Below are positions 10,691-22,246 of a stretch of 64,000 nt of DNA, piece after piece. Source of the stretch: Porphyra umbilicalis (Eukaryota; Rhodophyta; Bangiophyceae; Bangiales; Bangiaceae); the NCBI GenBank assembly GCA_002049455.2, contig KV919049.1, positions 1 through 64,000 on the forward strand, written 5' to 3'. Numbering within the stretch: the first letter of the stretch is position 1; each line of letters begins with the position of its first letter. Below the pieces are notes generated by a model. It searched no databases. It was not told the DNA's origin and saw only the letters and a program-made list of their open reading frames with translations. The translations under genes were made by a program, and so were the position numbers.

Positions 10691-10722
10691 TACACGGGAA
10701 CGTAATTGTACGTTCCCGTGTA
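10691..10722. repeat. Perfect inverted repeat, 13-bp arms, 6-nt loop
   Basis: TACACGGGAACGT at 10691-10703 is mirrored by ACGTTCCCGTGTA at 10710-10722. It lies just outside the long inverted repeat. The role is unknown; it could be an operator-like or hairpin site. Confidence 0.7.
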
Positions 10723-13525
10723 TGTTGTCCGGGTCCGTACGAAACTGCCTTGACGAACAGCGGATTTAGGGGCCCCCCGCATGCCGCTCCAGGCCGATGG
10801 GCCCGCCACACGAGGGCGCAACCGTCCAGTACCCGCTTCTGTGTACCGCCCACTCTGGTCAAGCACACACGGTGGCGGTCTCTCAGCCCTATTCGCCACC
10901 ACAGCGACAGGATTAAGACGTCCCGCTGAGGCCGCCGCAGTCCCGTTGGCGGCAGCTACGCCAAGTGCGAGGCTCAAAGTCGTGTCCACCGTGGCGGCGG
11001 TGGTACCGCCGCCCTCCACCCCCTCGCCCCCCCCTCACTCGGGCACAACGGTCTTGCACGCACAACGTCGCGGGCAGGTCGACGTGCCGGGTGCGCGCTG
11101 CGCCGTGGCCGCCGCCTGCCACCTCCGCTTCCCTTTAGCAAGACGTTCGCGTGCCGCCGCCCGGGGGGGAGCCGCCACCACGGGGGTAGCCGCTGCCGCG
11201 GGGGGAGCCACTGCCGACCGGCAGCGCCATTTCACCCCTTCGGGTGGCGGCGGCTGTGGCCGCCGAGCGTCGGCCGCAGCGGCGGCACCCTCGCTGCCAC
11301 GTCATCGGCAGCGGCGGCGCTGCCGCCGCCGTCCCACCGCTGCCGGTCCCCACAGCGGCCCGCCCCCGCTCACGTGCGGGGGGATGGGGTGCACCGCCGC
11401 CGCCGGCCGCCGCCGCGACGCGCCGCAGCCGTTGCCGGTCGGTGGCGGTGGCGGCGCCCTCGCGGCCTTGGCGGCGGGTCCCCGACGCCTGCCGCCGCCG
11501 GCCGAGCCGCACGACCGACGGCGCGTCGCTCTGCCCCGCCGCCGCGGGCACGTCGCCGTTGCCGCCACGGCGGCAACCGTACCAGGGACGGCGACGAGCA
11601 CCTGCTGGCTCGGCCGCGAGGCGGCCGCCGCTCTTTCAACGCGACAATGGGGCGGAAGGGGGGAAGGGGGGGTGGGAGGGGGGGAGCACGGGCACCGACG
11701 GCCATGCAGCGCCTGGGCGCACTAGAGCGCCACGGGCCGGTCCACGATTGGACCGGGTGCACCCGCCGCCGCCGGTGGCACTGCCCGCCGCCGCGTCGGA
11801 CAGGCGGGCGCCCCCCCCCCCCCTTTCTACCCCCGCCTGACCAAGCCCGTCGGTCGTCACGACCCCGCCACGCGCGGCGGGGCCGTCCGCCGCGGCGTCA
11901 CCGCGCCGAGCCAACGCCGGCCGCGGCGACGGCTGCGGCGGTGCTCGTTTCCCGCCTCGCGAGTGCCGCCAGACACCGACCGTGGTGACTGCCACCAAGC
12001 AGCAGGCGGCAGCCATGGCGGCGGCCGCCCGCAGCCATGGCGGTGGCCGCCCGCAGCCACGCCACGCCACCGCGGTGGCGCGACCGACACGTGCGCGGGC
12101 GGGATGGCGGGCGCGCCCATCCCCGCTGCCGCCCCTCGCCGCCGCCCGCCACCGCCCGCCCGCCCGCCTGTCTGCGCAGCGGCCGGCGGCAGGCGGCAGC
12201 CCGCCGCGCCGCCGCTGGCGGCCGCCCACGGCAGGGGGCGGCCGCCTGCCCAGGTCCCAGCCTTGGCGGCGGCCGACTTAGTGGGAACACCCGATCGGGG
12301 TGTGTCAGACTGGGGGGCGGTGCCGGCGGCGGCCGCCGCCTTGTGCCGCTGCCTCTGGGGGCACTTCCTGCCCCAGCGTCGCGCGGCGCCGGGTGGGTGG
12401 TCATCGCCCGGTCCGCCGCGCCGCGGGGGGGCCGCCGACGAGTCGTCGGCGACCGCGCCGACGCCACTCGCCGCCCGTGTTGCCAGACGCCACGAAAGAC
12501 GGCGCACCCGGTCGCTTGCCCATCGCAGACGGGGTGGGGGGCGGCGGGCAAGCACGCCCGACTCGAAACGGCGCGGCCTCCACCGTCGCCGCCGCGACAG
12601 CCGCCGCCGCGACCTCGACCGCTACGGTATGGGCGGAGCAAGAGGACGGGGCGGGGGTACGGCATGCCGTAACTGCGTGCTCGCAGTTGCGCAGGACCTC
12701 GTGTGTGGCGGGGGAAGAGGGCAGTGACGGGCGCGGCCGAGGGCGATGCGGACACGGTGTCACACGCAGAGCTGGGTTGCTCGATCTGCGCGCCAGCACG
12801 AAACTTTGTGATGAAGCAGGCCCGCTCAGTCAACGTTTGAAAGTGTGAAACACACAGGTGAGTTATATTACCGAGGCGAGTTCCTGGGCTGGACAGACAC
12901 TTCGTTTTAGGGCAGCAGAAGCATACGACGTTGGTGGTATTAATAGCTCTGTGCGTGGCAGCGCCTGCTTGGAAACCTTGGTCCATCCGCTCGAAACTTG
13001 AAAGGACACGCGAGAAGCGACCCACACCAGTGCTTGTGGCCATCGTGCCGAGTATGAATCGGTGACAACGTCACAATACAGTGTGTGCTTTCGTTCCAGC
13101 ACCAATGCCTGTGGTTGTACTTTTTGTGGGAAGCACGATGGTGTGAATGTGAGACCGGTCGGAGCGGTCCGCGGGAGGCCTGAGACGGAGCCTCGCCAGC
13201 CGACCAACCGGTCGCCCACCACGCCGAGTGTTGGGGCAGGGGCGGGGGGGTGTCGAGCGACGGGGGGGTGGTCCGTCAGGGCGAAATGCATGCGTATCCC
13301 TACAGCGCAGGCCCTCCTAAAATCTTGCTTCCTCTTAACCAGCGCGCGGCAGGCGCTCACGAGCCGCGCTACCCGTTGCCGCGAGCAGGGATCACGAGGT
13401 ACGTATCCATACCTCTCGACGAGATCCCGCGGATCTGTCTCCGCCCCGATCGTGTGTGTCAACGTCCTGACGGCCCCCCCCAAAAAAAGAGACGGCGTCG
13501 CAGCGAGGCCTCTAGGAGCGAATTC
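10723..13525. other. Very GC-rich block with ambiguous coding potential
   Basis: Both strands are open for hundreds of codons because of composition. The plus strand shows some protein-like segments (10860-11100 and 12480-12760, the latter with TVWAEQEDGAGVRHAVTA) but no family I recognise, no clear start and several frame changes at G/C tracts. A short internal duplication (GGCCGCCCGCAGCCA) occurs near 12020 and 12045. DNA at 12850-13520 is less GC-rich and shows no gene. Confidence 0.3.
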
Positions 13526-14278
13526 TGCCACGTTCTGTTCGATTTCATATTAGCCAATCACGACGCGTTACCCAAGATCGTGACCTCGGCCCGAAGCGTA
13601 GTCGACCTCTGATCGACCGATCAACGAGCCGTTTGCAAAGGATCTTGCCAGTGCCGCCACATCGCTCCACGGATCGCCGGTCGTCGGCCGTTTCATGGGC
13701 CCAGCTGGGAGAACCAACCACGGTCGTCCACGGGCGGGTCACCCCTTTTGCCCAGGGCGCAGGCGGCCTCTCGCTGGACCCGTCGGCGGCTTGATCGGTG
13801 CCACCCGTAGCTGCAGCAGGCGGCCGATGCTGCACCGACTCTCCGAGAAACCCCGGCTCTGGCGGCAGCCACGAGAGACTCAATGCTTCCATCAGCGTCT
13901 GAGGCATGTCAGGTGTGGGAACGAGGCGGAGCGCGATGGAGTCTCGACGGAAGAGCCGCAGTATTGCCGTGACGGCAGCATACAGGAAACCACCCGTCGG
14001 TGGCACCTGCTGTAGCCTCGTTGAGAGTGCATATCCGCAGCTTCTCCAGCTGCAAGCGGCCTCGGTGACTCCAGAGGCCACGGCGATCTGATTTAAACAG
14101 TGGCGCAGGTGGCGATGAAGCAGTCCGCCTGTCCGTCACCAGGCACCCGTGTGGAGCCGGCTAGCCGCACCCCCCCCCGCACTGGCGGCGCCAACTCACG
14201 AACTTCCTCAAGCACAAGCTGAGAACCACTTATTACCTCCACTTCTTCCCTCTCAAGGTGCAAGCCCCCACTCGTACC
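13526..14278. promoter_or_regulatory. Upstream region of secreted-protein gene B, second copy of the duplicated block
   Basis: 13526-13795 matches 7531-7800 in order and spacing of conserved words (GCCACGTTCTGTT, GCCAATCAC, AAGATCGTGACCT, CAGGCGGCCTCTCGC). The rest up to the start codon is diverged but has the same pyrimidine-rich lead (CTTCTTCCCTCTC) directly before the gene. Confidence 0.5.
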
Positions 14279-14722
14279 ATGTCGTCGCGCAAGGCCTCTA
14301 TCATTTGGCTCATCGCCGTTGTGCTCGTCGCGGCCGCTGCCCTGTCTGGCGCCCACCCCGCGGCTGCGGCGCCGTCCCCACCGGCTGCCGCGTCAGCCAA
14401 CATCCCCGCAGCGGCCGTCGCGCTGCCTGAATCTGCGGTGCAGCCCGGTGTACTCCCGTCGACGCTGCGCGCTGCAGGGCTTCGCAACCAGCCCGCGCAC
14501 GCCAAAAGCAGTGCCGAGTGCACCAATTACTCTGAGCGGTGCCTCAAGCGGGCATCCAAGAACGTGGTGTACGCGCAGCGGGAGTGCTTGATGTGCCACA
14601 ACTGGTGCTGGGCTGCGATCCAGTCGGCCGAGCTCCACCAAGAGGCTGACCAAGACCGTTGGTTCGAGGTGATCGGCAGTTGTGAAAAGAGTATTAAGAG
14701 CATGCAAAAACGCAGGAAGTAG
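14279..14722 (+). CDS. Small secreted cysteine-containing protein B (147 aa), paralog of A
   Basis: The start is TACCATGTCG at 14279; an in-frame ATG at 14258 is rejected because it would precede the signal peptide. The signal core is IIWLIAVVLVAAAALSGA, ending Ala-His-Pro as in gene A. A long Pro/Ala linker (about residues 30-75) follows, then a compact region with six Cys (EC, RC, EC, MC, WC, SC), including the cluster CLMCHNWCW. The C-terminus is strongly basic (MQKRRK). It is exactly the same length as protein A, and its upstream DNA is homologous, so the pair arose by duplication. The cysteine patterns differ, which suggests rapid divergence of the mature domain. Function unknown; probably extracellular or wall-associated. 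Confidence 0.66.
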   Translation: MSSRKASIIWLIAVVLVAAAALSGAHPAAAAPSPPAAASANIPAAAVALPESAVQPGVLPSTLRAAGLRNQPAHAKSSAECTNYSERCLKRASKNVVYAQRECLMCHNWCWAAIQSAELHQEADQDRWFEVIGSCEKSIKSMQKRRK

Positions 14723-17655
14723 ATACGCAAGGACGGAAAGGTGCAGATTGCGAGAGGAGCGCCTGGTAGCTTCAGTGCGGAGGGCGGCGGGCATGACATT
14801 TCTCTGTCTTCGTCCGCGCCGTCTGTTTGCTTTATCATCTTTCTTGCAGCTAGCTGAGACATCGCAAAGACGTCAATAGTGACTCCACCAGTGACTCTAT
14901 CGACTCCGCCAGTGACTCTACTGACTCCCCGGGCGGCTCCAATAGACGTCAGCAGGTGGAGAGGTGGCGTAAGAGCAGGCGTCCAGGAGCATTGGAATGT
15001 GGGGGAGGGGGGGGGGAGCTGGCGGGGAGGATGGGAGGTTGGCCGAGCGTGGGCTGGGGGGTGGTGCATCGGCCGGGCGTGCTTATGCGGTAGCGCACTG
15101 CGTGGCAACCCCTCCGTCCAGACATCAGACAGAGAGGGGGGGGCTTTCGAGGTCCCAGCGATCTGGGCCACGATGACTGCGGTACCGCCAGCTGGTGACT
15201 CCAATGACTCTGCCAGCGCAGTGGTGCGTACTGGGCGGTTGCCTATCATCTGACCTCTTAAGAACAAACAAACACAGAGAAATAGAGCGTGGAGGAGCCA
15301 TAGCGCAAGAGATATATTTTTATCAAACCTATGATGTAGCGGAATATGTTCTGTTGATGAAAACGTTGCCTGACCTCTGTGTTTTTTTCTTTTATTGCGG
15401 CATTGTGTCTCTCCTATAGGCCCGATATCGGGCGGATCGGTGCCCAACATCTGATCTGTAAGCACCCGTTTCTGACCCCGTCAGGGCACATTTCCTTGTG
15501 CGGATCATCATCTTTGGGTCTCCTGCCCAACCTCATCCGACTGGAGGCCATCCAGCCTGCAGGGTTGCGCCCATCGTAGCACGTGGTGGCCTTCCTGCTA
15601 CAAAAAAAAAAACACCACAAAGTGGCAGGCGGCTCGCTGCGCTTGTAAATGGTATCTTGAGTGGATGCTTTTCTTTCAGTAGTCCGTCTACCGGCCCCAC
15701 ACCGCCCGCCTCCCCCCCCCCCTCCACCGCCCATCGACAAAAAGCTGGTGTCTTCCTTTTTTTGGGGGCCACTGAGGGTGCACAGAAACCCTCCACTGTC
15801 AAAGAAGACCTCTCCTGGATAAAGGAACAATTCGCCAGGCTCCAGGGACTCGATATCGACTCCAGTTGCCACTCCCCTGGTGGGATTGCCACCCGATGAT
15901 GCATAGTGAAGGACGTGCAGTTTCTTGGTCCTTCAGTCAAATTATCTCGTACCTTCACACAGGATCGGAATGTGCCCCTGTTTGGCCTATGCTCAGCCCT
16001 AGATGCCAGGCCTGCTTCACTCAGTCGTCTGGACGGCGCAGACTCTAGCTTTCTGCCCCTTCTTTCCGTTGACTTGGTCACAAGCAGGCAGAAAGGTGGC
16101 TCAGGGAGCCGCAATCGGCTGCTTACAGCCAGATCAGTCTTTCGGCACCCGGTCAGTCATTGGGCAACCTCCCGGTAAACACACAACGGGCGGACCGTCG
16201 GGGTTGGGCCGCAAGATGTTGCGGAAACCCCTCTCACAGTGCCGGAAAGACGTGTTTCTGATCTATCTCCCTTTGGCCTCAAACGCCAACGCACACAAGT
16301 TCCTGGCCTTTTCCACGCTACGCACGTTCATAATGGTGTCCACCTCCCTGTGACCCTTCTTCATGTGTGTGTTTGGAATGTGACTCGCTCACCGCCGCCC
16401 GCCCCGCCGCTGCCGCGCGTGCCATCCGGGTGCCGGTGGCGCGGCGGCGTGGCGCCGCCGCCGGCCGCGGCGGCGGCCATGCCCCGGCCGCGGGCCCAGA
16501 TGCCAAACTCTGCCGCCCGCCCGCCCGCCCGCCCACGTGCGGCGTGGGGGGGGCGGGGGGGACGGGCGGCCACAGAGGGGCCCGCCCGGACAACCGCTCC
16601 CCCCCCCCGCGCCACGTGCGCACGGGCGCACCGCACGTGGTGGCAAGGACATGGGTGGCGGCGACGGCGGCGGCACGCCGCAGCGGCGGCCGCCGCCGCC
16701 GCGCCCGTCGCCCCGCCCCGCGCCGACGCGGCGGTTGTGGTCGCGCGCACCGCGGTGGCGACACCCCCGCCGGCGGCACGGGCAGCGACCATGGACTGCC
16801 GCGTTCCCCCTCGACGTGGTGCCGGCGCGCCGCCGCCGCCCGCCGGCTGCGGCGGCCGGTGGCTGTGGGTGCCGGCCTGGCACCCCACCGCCGCCGCCAC
16901 CGGTGCTGCCGCTGCTGCCCTCACGTCGTGCCCGTCCCCCGTGTCGGCAGAAAGCGAGCGAGATGCCCCACTAACGGCGCCGCAAAGCAGCACCGCCGTC
17001 CACTCGGAGCGGTGCCTGGCAAGGCCACCTGCCAAGGCGGCGACCACATCGTCCCCCCGCGGGACGGGTCCGCCCCACTGGGGGGCGCCACAACCCGCCC
17101 TCTCGCCCGCTCGGACGTCTTTTTTCGACGGCGTGTGGCCCAGGCCAGACGGCGGCAAGCGGCCACGGGGTCTCGCCCCACCCGCAGAGCCAACAGGCAA
17201 TGGCATTGACGAGCCCGTTGACACGGCAGGGACGACCGCCGCGGGGCACCGCCCCCAGCGCAGCCCGACGCTGCCGCCGCAGAGGTGCCGACCAGGTCGG
17301 GGTCAGCGTTGGGACGCTGACCTTGTACCGCCGTTGCGCGCGGTCATGGTGCTCGTCGGGCAGCGGCGGCGGCAGCGGCGGCCGCGGTGGCAACCGACGG
17401 CGGCACCGCGCGGGGTTGGGCGCCCGACCCGCCGGCGGGGCCGGGGCTCACCCCCCCCCGACCCCCCGACGGCGCCGAGGCGAAAGGTGATGACAAACGG
17501 GCGCGGCGGGCCCTCCCCCCCCCCCCCCCCCCCCCCCCAGCGGCGGCAGGCGCAGCGACCACACGTGGCCGCCGAGCCCCCCCCCCCCCCCCCCTCGCGC
17601 ACAATGTCGGCGCCCCCCCCCCCCCCCCGACGGCCACGACCGCCACCGCCGGCGC
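14723..17655. other. Intergenic stretch, no supported gene
   Basis: A short direct repeat of CAGTGACTCTA-type words lies at 14878-14932 (about 27-bp period). 15000-16360 has mixed composition and a minus-strand frame of 193 codons (15533-16114) without a recognisable domain. From 16370 the DNA is extremely GC-rich, with open frames on both strands; the longest plus frame (16239-17774) is Pro/Ala/Arg-rich and I take it as compositional. C-tracts at 17517-17630 adjoin the GH36 gene. Confidence 0.35.
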
Positions 17656-19759
17656 CGGCGGCGGGGCGGCCCACCACCAAAAGCGGCGCCCGCCACACAC
17701 CCCCCGCACGTGCACGGTTGCAGACTGCCGCGAGGCGGCGACGGCGACCGCCTCGACGGCGCCGCCGCCATTGATGAGGCCGCCCACGCCGAGCGGCGCG
17801 AGCGCCCCGCCGACGAGCGGCACAATGGCCACGGCCGCCCACGACAGCGGGCGCGGCAGGTGGACCGTGGCGGGGAGGGCCACGACCGCGGCGGTCGGGT
17901 AGACCCACCCGACGGCGGCGGCGGGGGGGGCAAACGCGGGCAGCGCCACGTCAGACGCGGCAATGGTGGCGGTCAGCGGCGGCGGCGGCGGCGCCGCGGC
18001 GCCGCCGCCCCCCCCCCCGTCGGCGCCGTAGAGGTGAAAGGCGCCAACGACGCCCGCCACGGCGTTGGCGGTCCACACCTTTAGGGCCACCGCCTCGGCG
18101 GTCGGCGCCACCCACACGCAATCCCCCGTCGGGCGGGCGGGCAGGCGCGGGCGCAACAGCCGCCCCGCCGCGTCGAGGGCGCCCGCGAGCGCCGGGAGGC
18201 CGTCCCCCCCCCCCCCCCCCCCCCCCCCCCGTCAGCAAAGGCGCCGTCGGACATGGTGACGGGCCCCCCCGACAGCACCCGCGCGACGGCGTGGAGGCGG
18301 CACTGCGCGGCGGTCGCGCCCGCGGCGGGGAGCGCGCGGAACATGTCCCAGTCGGGCACGGGGAAGAGGGCGCCGAGGTAGAGCGACACGGCCGCATTCG
18401 CCGCCACGTGCGCCGCCGTGGCGGCGGGCGGCTCCGGGTGGGGGGGAACGCGTGGTCGTCTGACGTGCGCCATGCGGTCACGGGGGGGGGGGGGCACCGC
18501 CCCCCGCCTCACCCCCACACCCGTCCGCCCCGCTCGTGAGGAGGATGTCATTGACGTGCGCCATGCACTCGATTTGCCAGCGGACCCCCGCGGCGGCCGC
18601 CGCCGCCCGCAGCGCCCGCCGCCAGCGGCGCACCGCCGGGAGGCGCCCCCCCCCCCGGCGCCCGCCGAGCGCCGCCACCAGCGCCTGCCCGTCGACCTTG
18701 AGCCCCCCACGCCCGCCGTCGCGAGCCCCCCCAGGAGCCCCCCCAGCACCGCCGCCTCCCCCCCCCCCCCCCCCCCCCCACCGGCAAGCCGTAGCGCCCC
18801 TCCCACAGGCGCATCTCCCCCCCCCCCCCGGCGCCTCGCGCAAGCCGCGCGCAAAGAGGGCGTCGACGTCACCCACGGCGGCGACGCCCGCCTCGGCGGC
18901 GGCGGCGGGGGTGAGGCCCCGCCAGTAGCCGCCGGGGAGGGCCGTCCACACCCCCACCTCTGCGCCACCATTGTCGTCGGCGAGGCGGCCGACGAGCGCC
19001 GCCAAGCCGCCGGCGCCGCCAAACGCCGCCGCCGGGCGTAGGGAGGCGAGGCGGCGGCCGCCGCCAACGACGCTCCCGGCGGCGGGGGCGACCGCCTGCC
19101 ACCCATCGTCGAGGAGGGCGTAGCCGAGGCGCCCGCCGACGGCGCGGCAGCGGCGGTCCGCGCCGGCGGCGAGCGCCGCCGCGTCGGCGGCCGTCACGCC
19201 CGCGGGGTACGCGTCCCACGTGCACACGCCGGGGCGGGTGAGGAGCGGGGAGGTGTCCTCGGCGGCGGCGGCGGTGGCGGCGCCCGGCCGGGCGGCGGCG
19301 GCCGCCGCCTTGGCCGCCCGCGTCGTAAAGGTGCCGAGGAGGTCGGCGGCGGCGGTAAACGCAGCGTCCATGGCGCCTGTCACGGTCGACGTCGGCGACA
19401 GGGCGGCGGCGGCAACGAGGAGCAGCCGCGGGGCACGCGCGAGGGCGGCCGCGGGCACCCCGCCGTCGCCGCCGGCCGTCACCGACACGATCACTGGCGC
19501 GCCGCCGCCGGCACCCCCGCCCGTGAGGCAGCACCGCGTGCCGGCGGCCGCGTCGACGAGCGGCAGCGCCACGACGACGGCCTCGTCGCGCCCCCCCCCC
19601 CCCCCCCCCCGCACGTAGCGGGTGAGACCCAACTGCGTTTCCGGCGGCGCCGCGGCGGCGCCCGCGGCGCCGACCGTCGGCCCCATCCAAAACGGTTTGG
19701 TGCGGTGGAGCCAGAGGCTCCGGTCGCGCGTCCACCCGCCCCCGCCCCCGCCGCCGCCC

Positions 19760-19806
<47 letters not shown>

Positions 19807-20430
19807 CCCCTCGCCCTCTGGCGTGATCGACACGGGCACATCGACGGCCCCTTGCCACGCTTTGCCCGTGCCCGCGTACCAGTCGCCGCCGCCGGCGGCG
19901 TGCGCCCACCCGCCGCCGGCGGTGCGGAGGACAAACGAGAGGCCGGCGGCGGCGGGGCCGAGGACGGCGTCGCCAACGCAGGCGGTGACCGTCGTCCACC
20001 GCGCATCCTCGTCGTCGTCGCTGACGTCGCTGCCACCGCCGGCGGCGGGCGTCAGTGGCACGTCGACGGCGGGGGCGGACCAGCGGGCGGGTCCGCCGAC
20101 CGACGGCGCCCCGTGGACGGCGACGGGCGGCGGGGCGGGGGAGGCGGAGGGGGTACTCACCGACAGACACACGTGGGTGACGCGGTCGCCGTCGGCGGCG
20201 CCGGCGGGCGCGGGGGTGACGGTGTAGCGCGCAGTGACGGTGAGGCCGCCGGTGCCGACAAACGCCTCGACTTCGTCGGCGGCGGCGCCGGCGGCGCACC
20301 CGGGGGGGGCGACCGCCGCGGCGGCGGCGGTGAGCAGGTGGATGGAAACGCCTGGGGTGGGGGAGGGGAGGGACGACGCGGTCGTGAGGGGGGAGTGGGG
20401 GGTCAGGGACACGTCAAAGGCTGGCGCCAT
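17656..20430 (-). CDS. GH36 raffinose synthase / alkaline alpha-galactosidase-like protein, frame broken by three 1-base deficits
   Basis: The start at 20430 has an ideal context (GCCGCCATGG). An N-terminal beta-rich domain with a long poly-Gly loop (CCG repeats at 19734-19812) precedes the catalytic barrel. Signatures in order are CTWDAYPAGVT (about 19210), YALLDDGWQ (about 19105), VGVWTALPGGYWRG, GLKVDGQ (about 18697, the nucleophile Asp of the family), ECMAHVNDILLTS, then TSDDHAFP (18455, the acid/base Asp), PDWDMFRAL (18345), LPARPTGDCVW and ALKVWTANAVAGVVGAFHLYGAD (18060), and a terminal APLGVGGLINGGGAVE. The frame changes at the G13 tract 18482-18494, the G7 tract 18440-18446 and the C27 tract 18204-18230, each time as if one base were missing. 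The 3' end is approximate because more C-tracts follow. Plant relatives transfer or release galactose in the cytosol or plastid; whether this one makes raffinose sugars or degrades galactosides cannot be told. Confidence 0.83.
18204..18230. repeat. C27 homopolymer inside the GH36 gene
   Basis: An uninterrupted run of 27 C (27 G on the coding strand, poly-Gly). The GH36 reading frame changes across it. Its true length is uncertain in any assembly. Confidence 0.9.
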
Positions 20431-20571
20431 GGCGGCGGGGGGGGGGGGGGGGGGGGGGAGGCGGAGCCGCCCCTGGCGATGCCGGCAGACCGGGTCCGCC
20501 CGACCCATCGGGCAGCGTGCCTCGTGGCTGGTCGTCGACAAGCGAACCACCGTTGATTTGTGTTGACATTC

Positions 20572-20672
20572 GTTTACATACAATAGGGGCAACACAGTCG
20601 TTTACAATAGGGGCAACACAGTCGTTTACAATAGGGGCAACACAGTCGTTTACAATAGGGGCAAAACAGTGT
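20572..20672. repeat. 24-bp tandem repeat, 4 copies
   Basis: CGTTTACAATAGGGGCAA recurs at 20600, 20624 and 20648. A first copy with a 4-bp insertion begins at 20572 (CGTTTACATACAATAGG). It lies about 140 bp upstream of the GH36 start codon, so it could sit in or near that promoter. Confidence 0.93.
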
Positions 20673-21961
20673 CAGTGCGGATCGGAGGCCTCCCCCCCGC
20701 CTCGCCAAGGTCTGCAGTGCAGACGCGGCCGCGCGCGCGCGCGGCGCCGCTGCGCTTCGCAGCCACGGTCACGGGCGTCGAAACGCCGTCGCCACGCCGC
20801 CGCCCATTTCTCCGCACTGCCGACGGCCCTGGTTCCGACGCGTCTCCACCGCTCCCGCGCCGGCGCGCCGGCGGTCGCGGCCGGTGACCCGGGACCGCGG
20901 CGGCCGCGTCCGGGCGCGGTGCGGCCCGCCCCGCTCGACCCGACGCGTGCGGGGCGGGGGCGGGGGGGGGGGGGAGGGGCCGACGCGCGGCGTCACCCCC
21001 GCCGCCCCGGTTGCCGCCGCTGTGACGCGTCGTGGGTGTGTCCCCCGCCGCGGTGGCCCCACCACCCCCCTGTGGTCGACGGCGTGACCCACCTCGTGCG
21101 TTCCCGGCTGCCCAGAGGGCACGGTCTCAGGGGCGCCCCGCCTCGACCCCGCTGCCAGAGACGCGGGGGGGTGGACGACCCGCGCGGGGGCGGCGGCGCA
21201 ACGCAACGCAGCGATCGTTGGCCGAAACCGCGGCCGCGAGCCGACGGCCGCGCGCGCGCGCCCCCGTCGCGCGCGACCGCCGTCGCGGGGGTGACGCACC
21301 GGGCGCGGTTGCCCGCCGACGGGGCACGCACCGCGGCACGGGGGTGGGATCCGCCCAGGATGGACGCTGCTCCCGTGCATTGCCGCCGCCCCAGGCCGCG
21401 GGGACGGGTGGGACGACGCGACGCCGGGGCGGGGCCCGCGCGGGGCCTGCCCGCCCGCGCCGGAAGCGGACGGGACGCCCCCGTGGCGCAGCAGCGGCGG
21501 TGGCCCGCGGCGGTGTCGCTGCTCCAACAGGCGGGGCTGCGTGCACGGGTGCTCCCGGCTGCACGTGGAGCCGTTCACGGGCGTCCGACGGCAAGATCCG
21601 CTCGCAACAGACGCACGCCCAAGTGTCTGGAATAGCACTTGGCCGCAGAGCGAGGCGTTAGACTTGACGGAGAGAGCGGTCCGCACGGCGACGGTGGCAA
21701 TTTCACGCACCGGCGGTAGGAGAGGACATGTACTGGGGATGGCTCGAATCCTGCATGCTTTTGAGGAGCTATCTGGCAGTAGAGAAGCGCCAACAAGCGC
21801 CATGCAAGAAAAAAACACATAGGGAGAATGCCCCTGAGTTGCTTGTTCATCTGTGAAAGAGATAGCAAAAAACAACAAGGCACAGTCGTGTCGCGGCCGT
21901 CGATGTCCGTCTCGCGTCTTGCTATCTGAGGAAGCACAATCGGTTGTATTCATGACGACTG
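20673..21961. other. GC-rich intergenic block upstream of the GH36 gene
   Basis: 20700-21620 is extremely GC-rich with CG-alternating runs (CGCGCGCGCG near 20730 and 21255). Open frames exist on both strands but none has a recognisable domain. 21640-21960 returns to ordinary composition without a gene. Confidence 0.35.
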
Positions 21962-22246
21962 TCAGCCGGCGATTCTAGGCTTCTTATTGGCCCTTTTGGC
22001 CGGCGCTGAGAGTGGCTCCGCCGACAGACCGGCGGACCCCGCCTCGGCGGATCCGTCCCGAGCGCGCGCGACGAGGCCCTCAGAGCAGCCCAGCTGCCGC
22101 GCCGCCTGTCTCACCGCCATCTCACGAGCGCGCAGTAGAGGTAGCCAGCTGTCCAGCAGTACCTCTTGGTCTTTGGTGAGACCACGGGTAGGCTGGGCCA
22201 TGACGGGCTGCCCACGGCCTTCAGTGTGCTGGCCGCCTGGAGCCAT
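21962..22246 (-). CDS. Small helix-turn-helix-like protein (94 aa), hypothetical
   Basis: The chosen start at 22246 (ACCATGGC) has the best context; an upstream in-frame ATG at 22423 adds a low-complexity leader. The core (LTKDQEVLLDSWLPLLRARE, then AVRQAARQLGCSEGLVARAR) reads as two or three helices with an HTH-like turn at LGCSEG, similar in style to DNA-binding domains of transposases and regulators. The C-terminus is basic (KRANKKPRIAG) and could be a nuclear localisation signal. No other domain follows, so it may be a solitary DNA-binding fragment of a decayed transposase. Family not established. Confidence 0.42.
   Translation of the reverse strand: MAPGGQHTEGRGQPVMAQPTRGLTKDQEVLLDSWLPLLRAREMAVRQAARQLGCSEGLVARARDGSAEAGSAGLSAEPLSAPAKRANKKPRIAG

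Noticed and set aside
16239-17774. Plus-strand frame of 511 codons as a gene
   Set aside because: Pure Pro/Ala/Arg composition, no domain, and its 3' part overlaps the C-terminal end of the GH36 gene on the other strand.
21735-21765. Box-B-like GGCTCGAATCC as a tRNA gene
   Set aside because: No A box or cloverleaf at the right distance.
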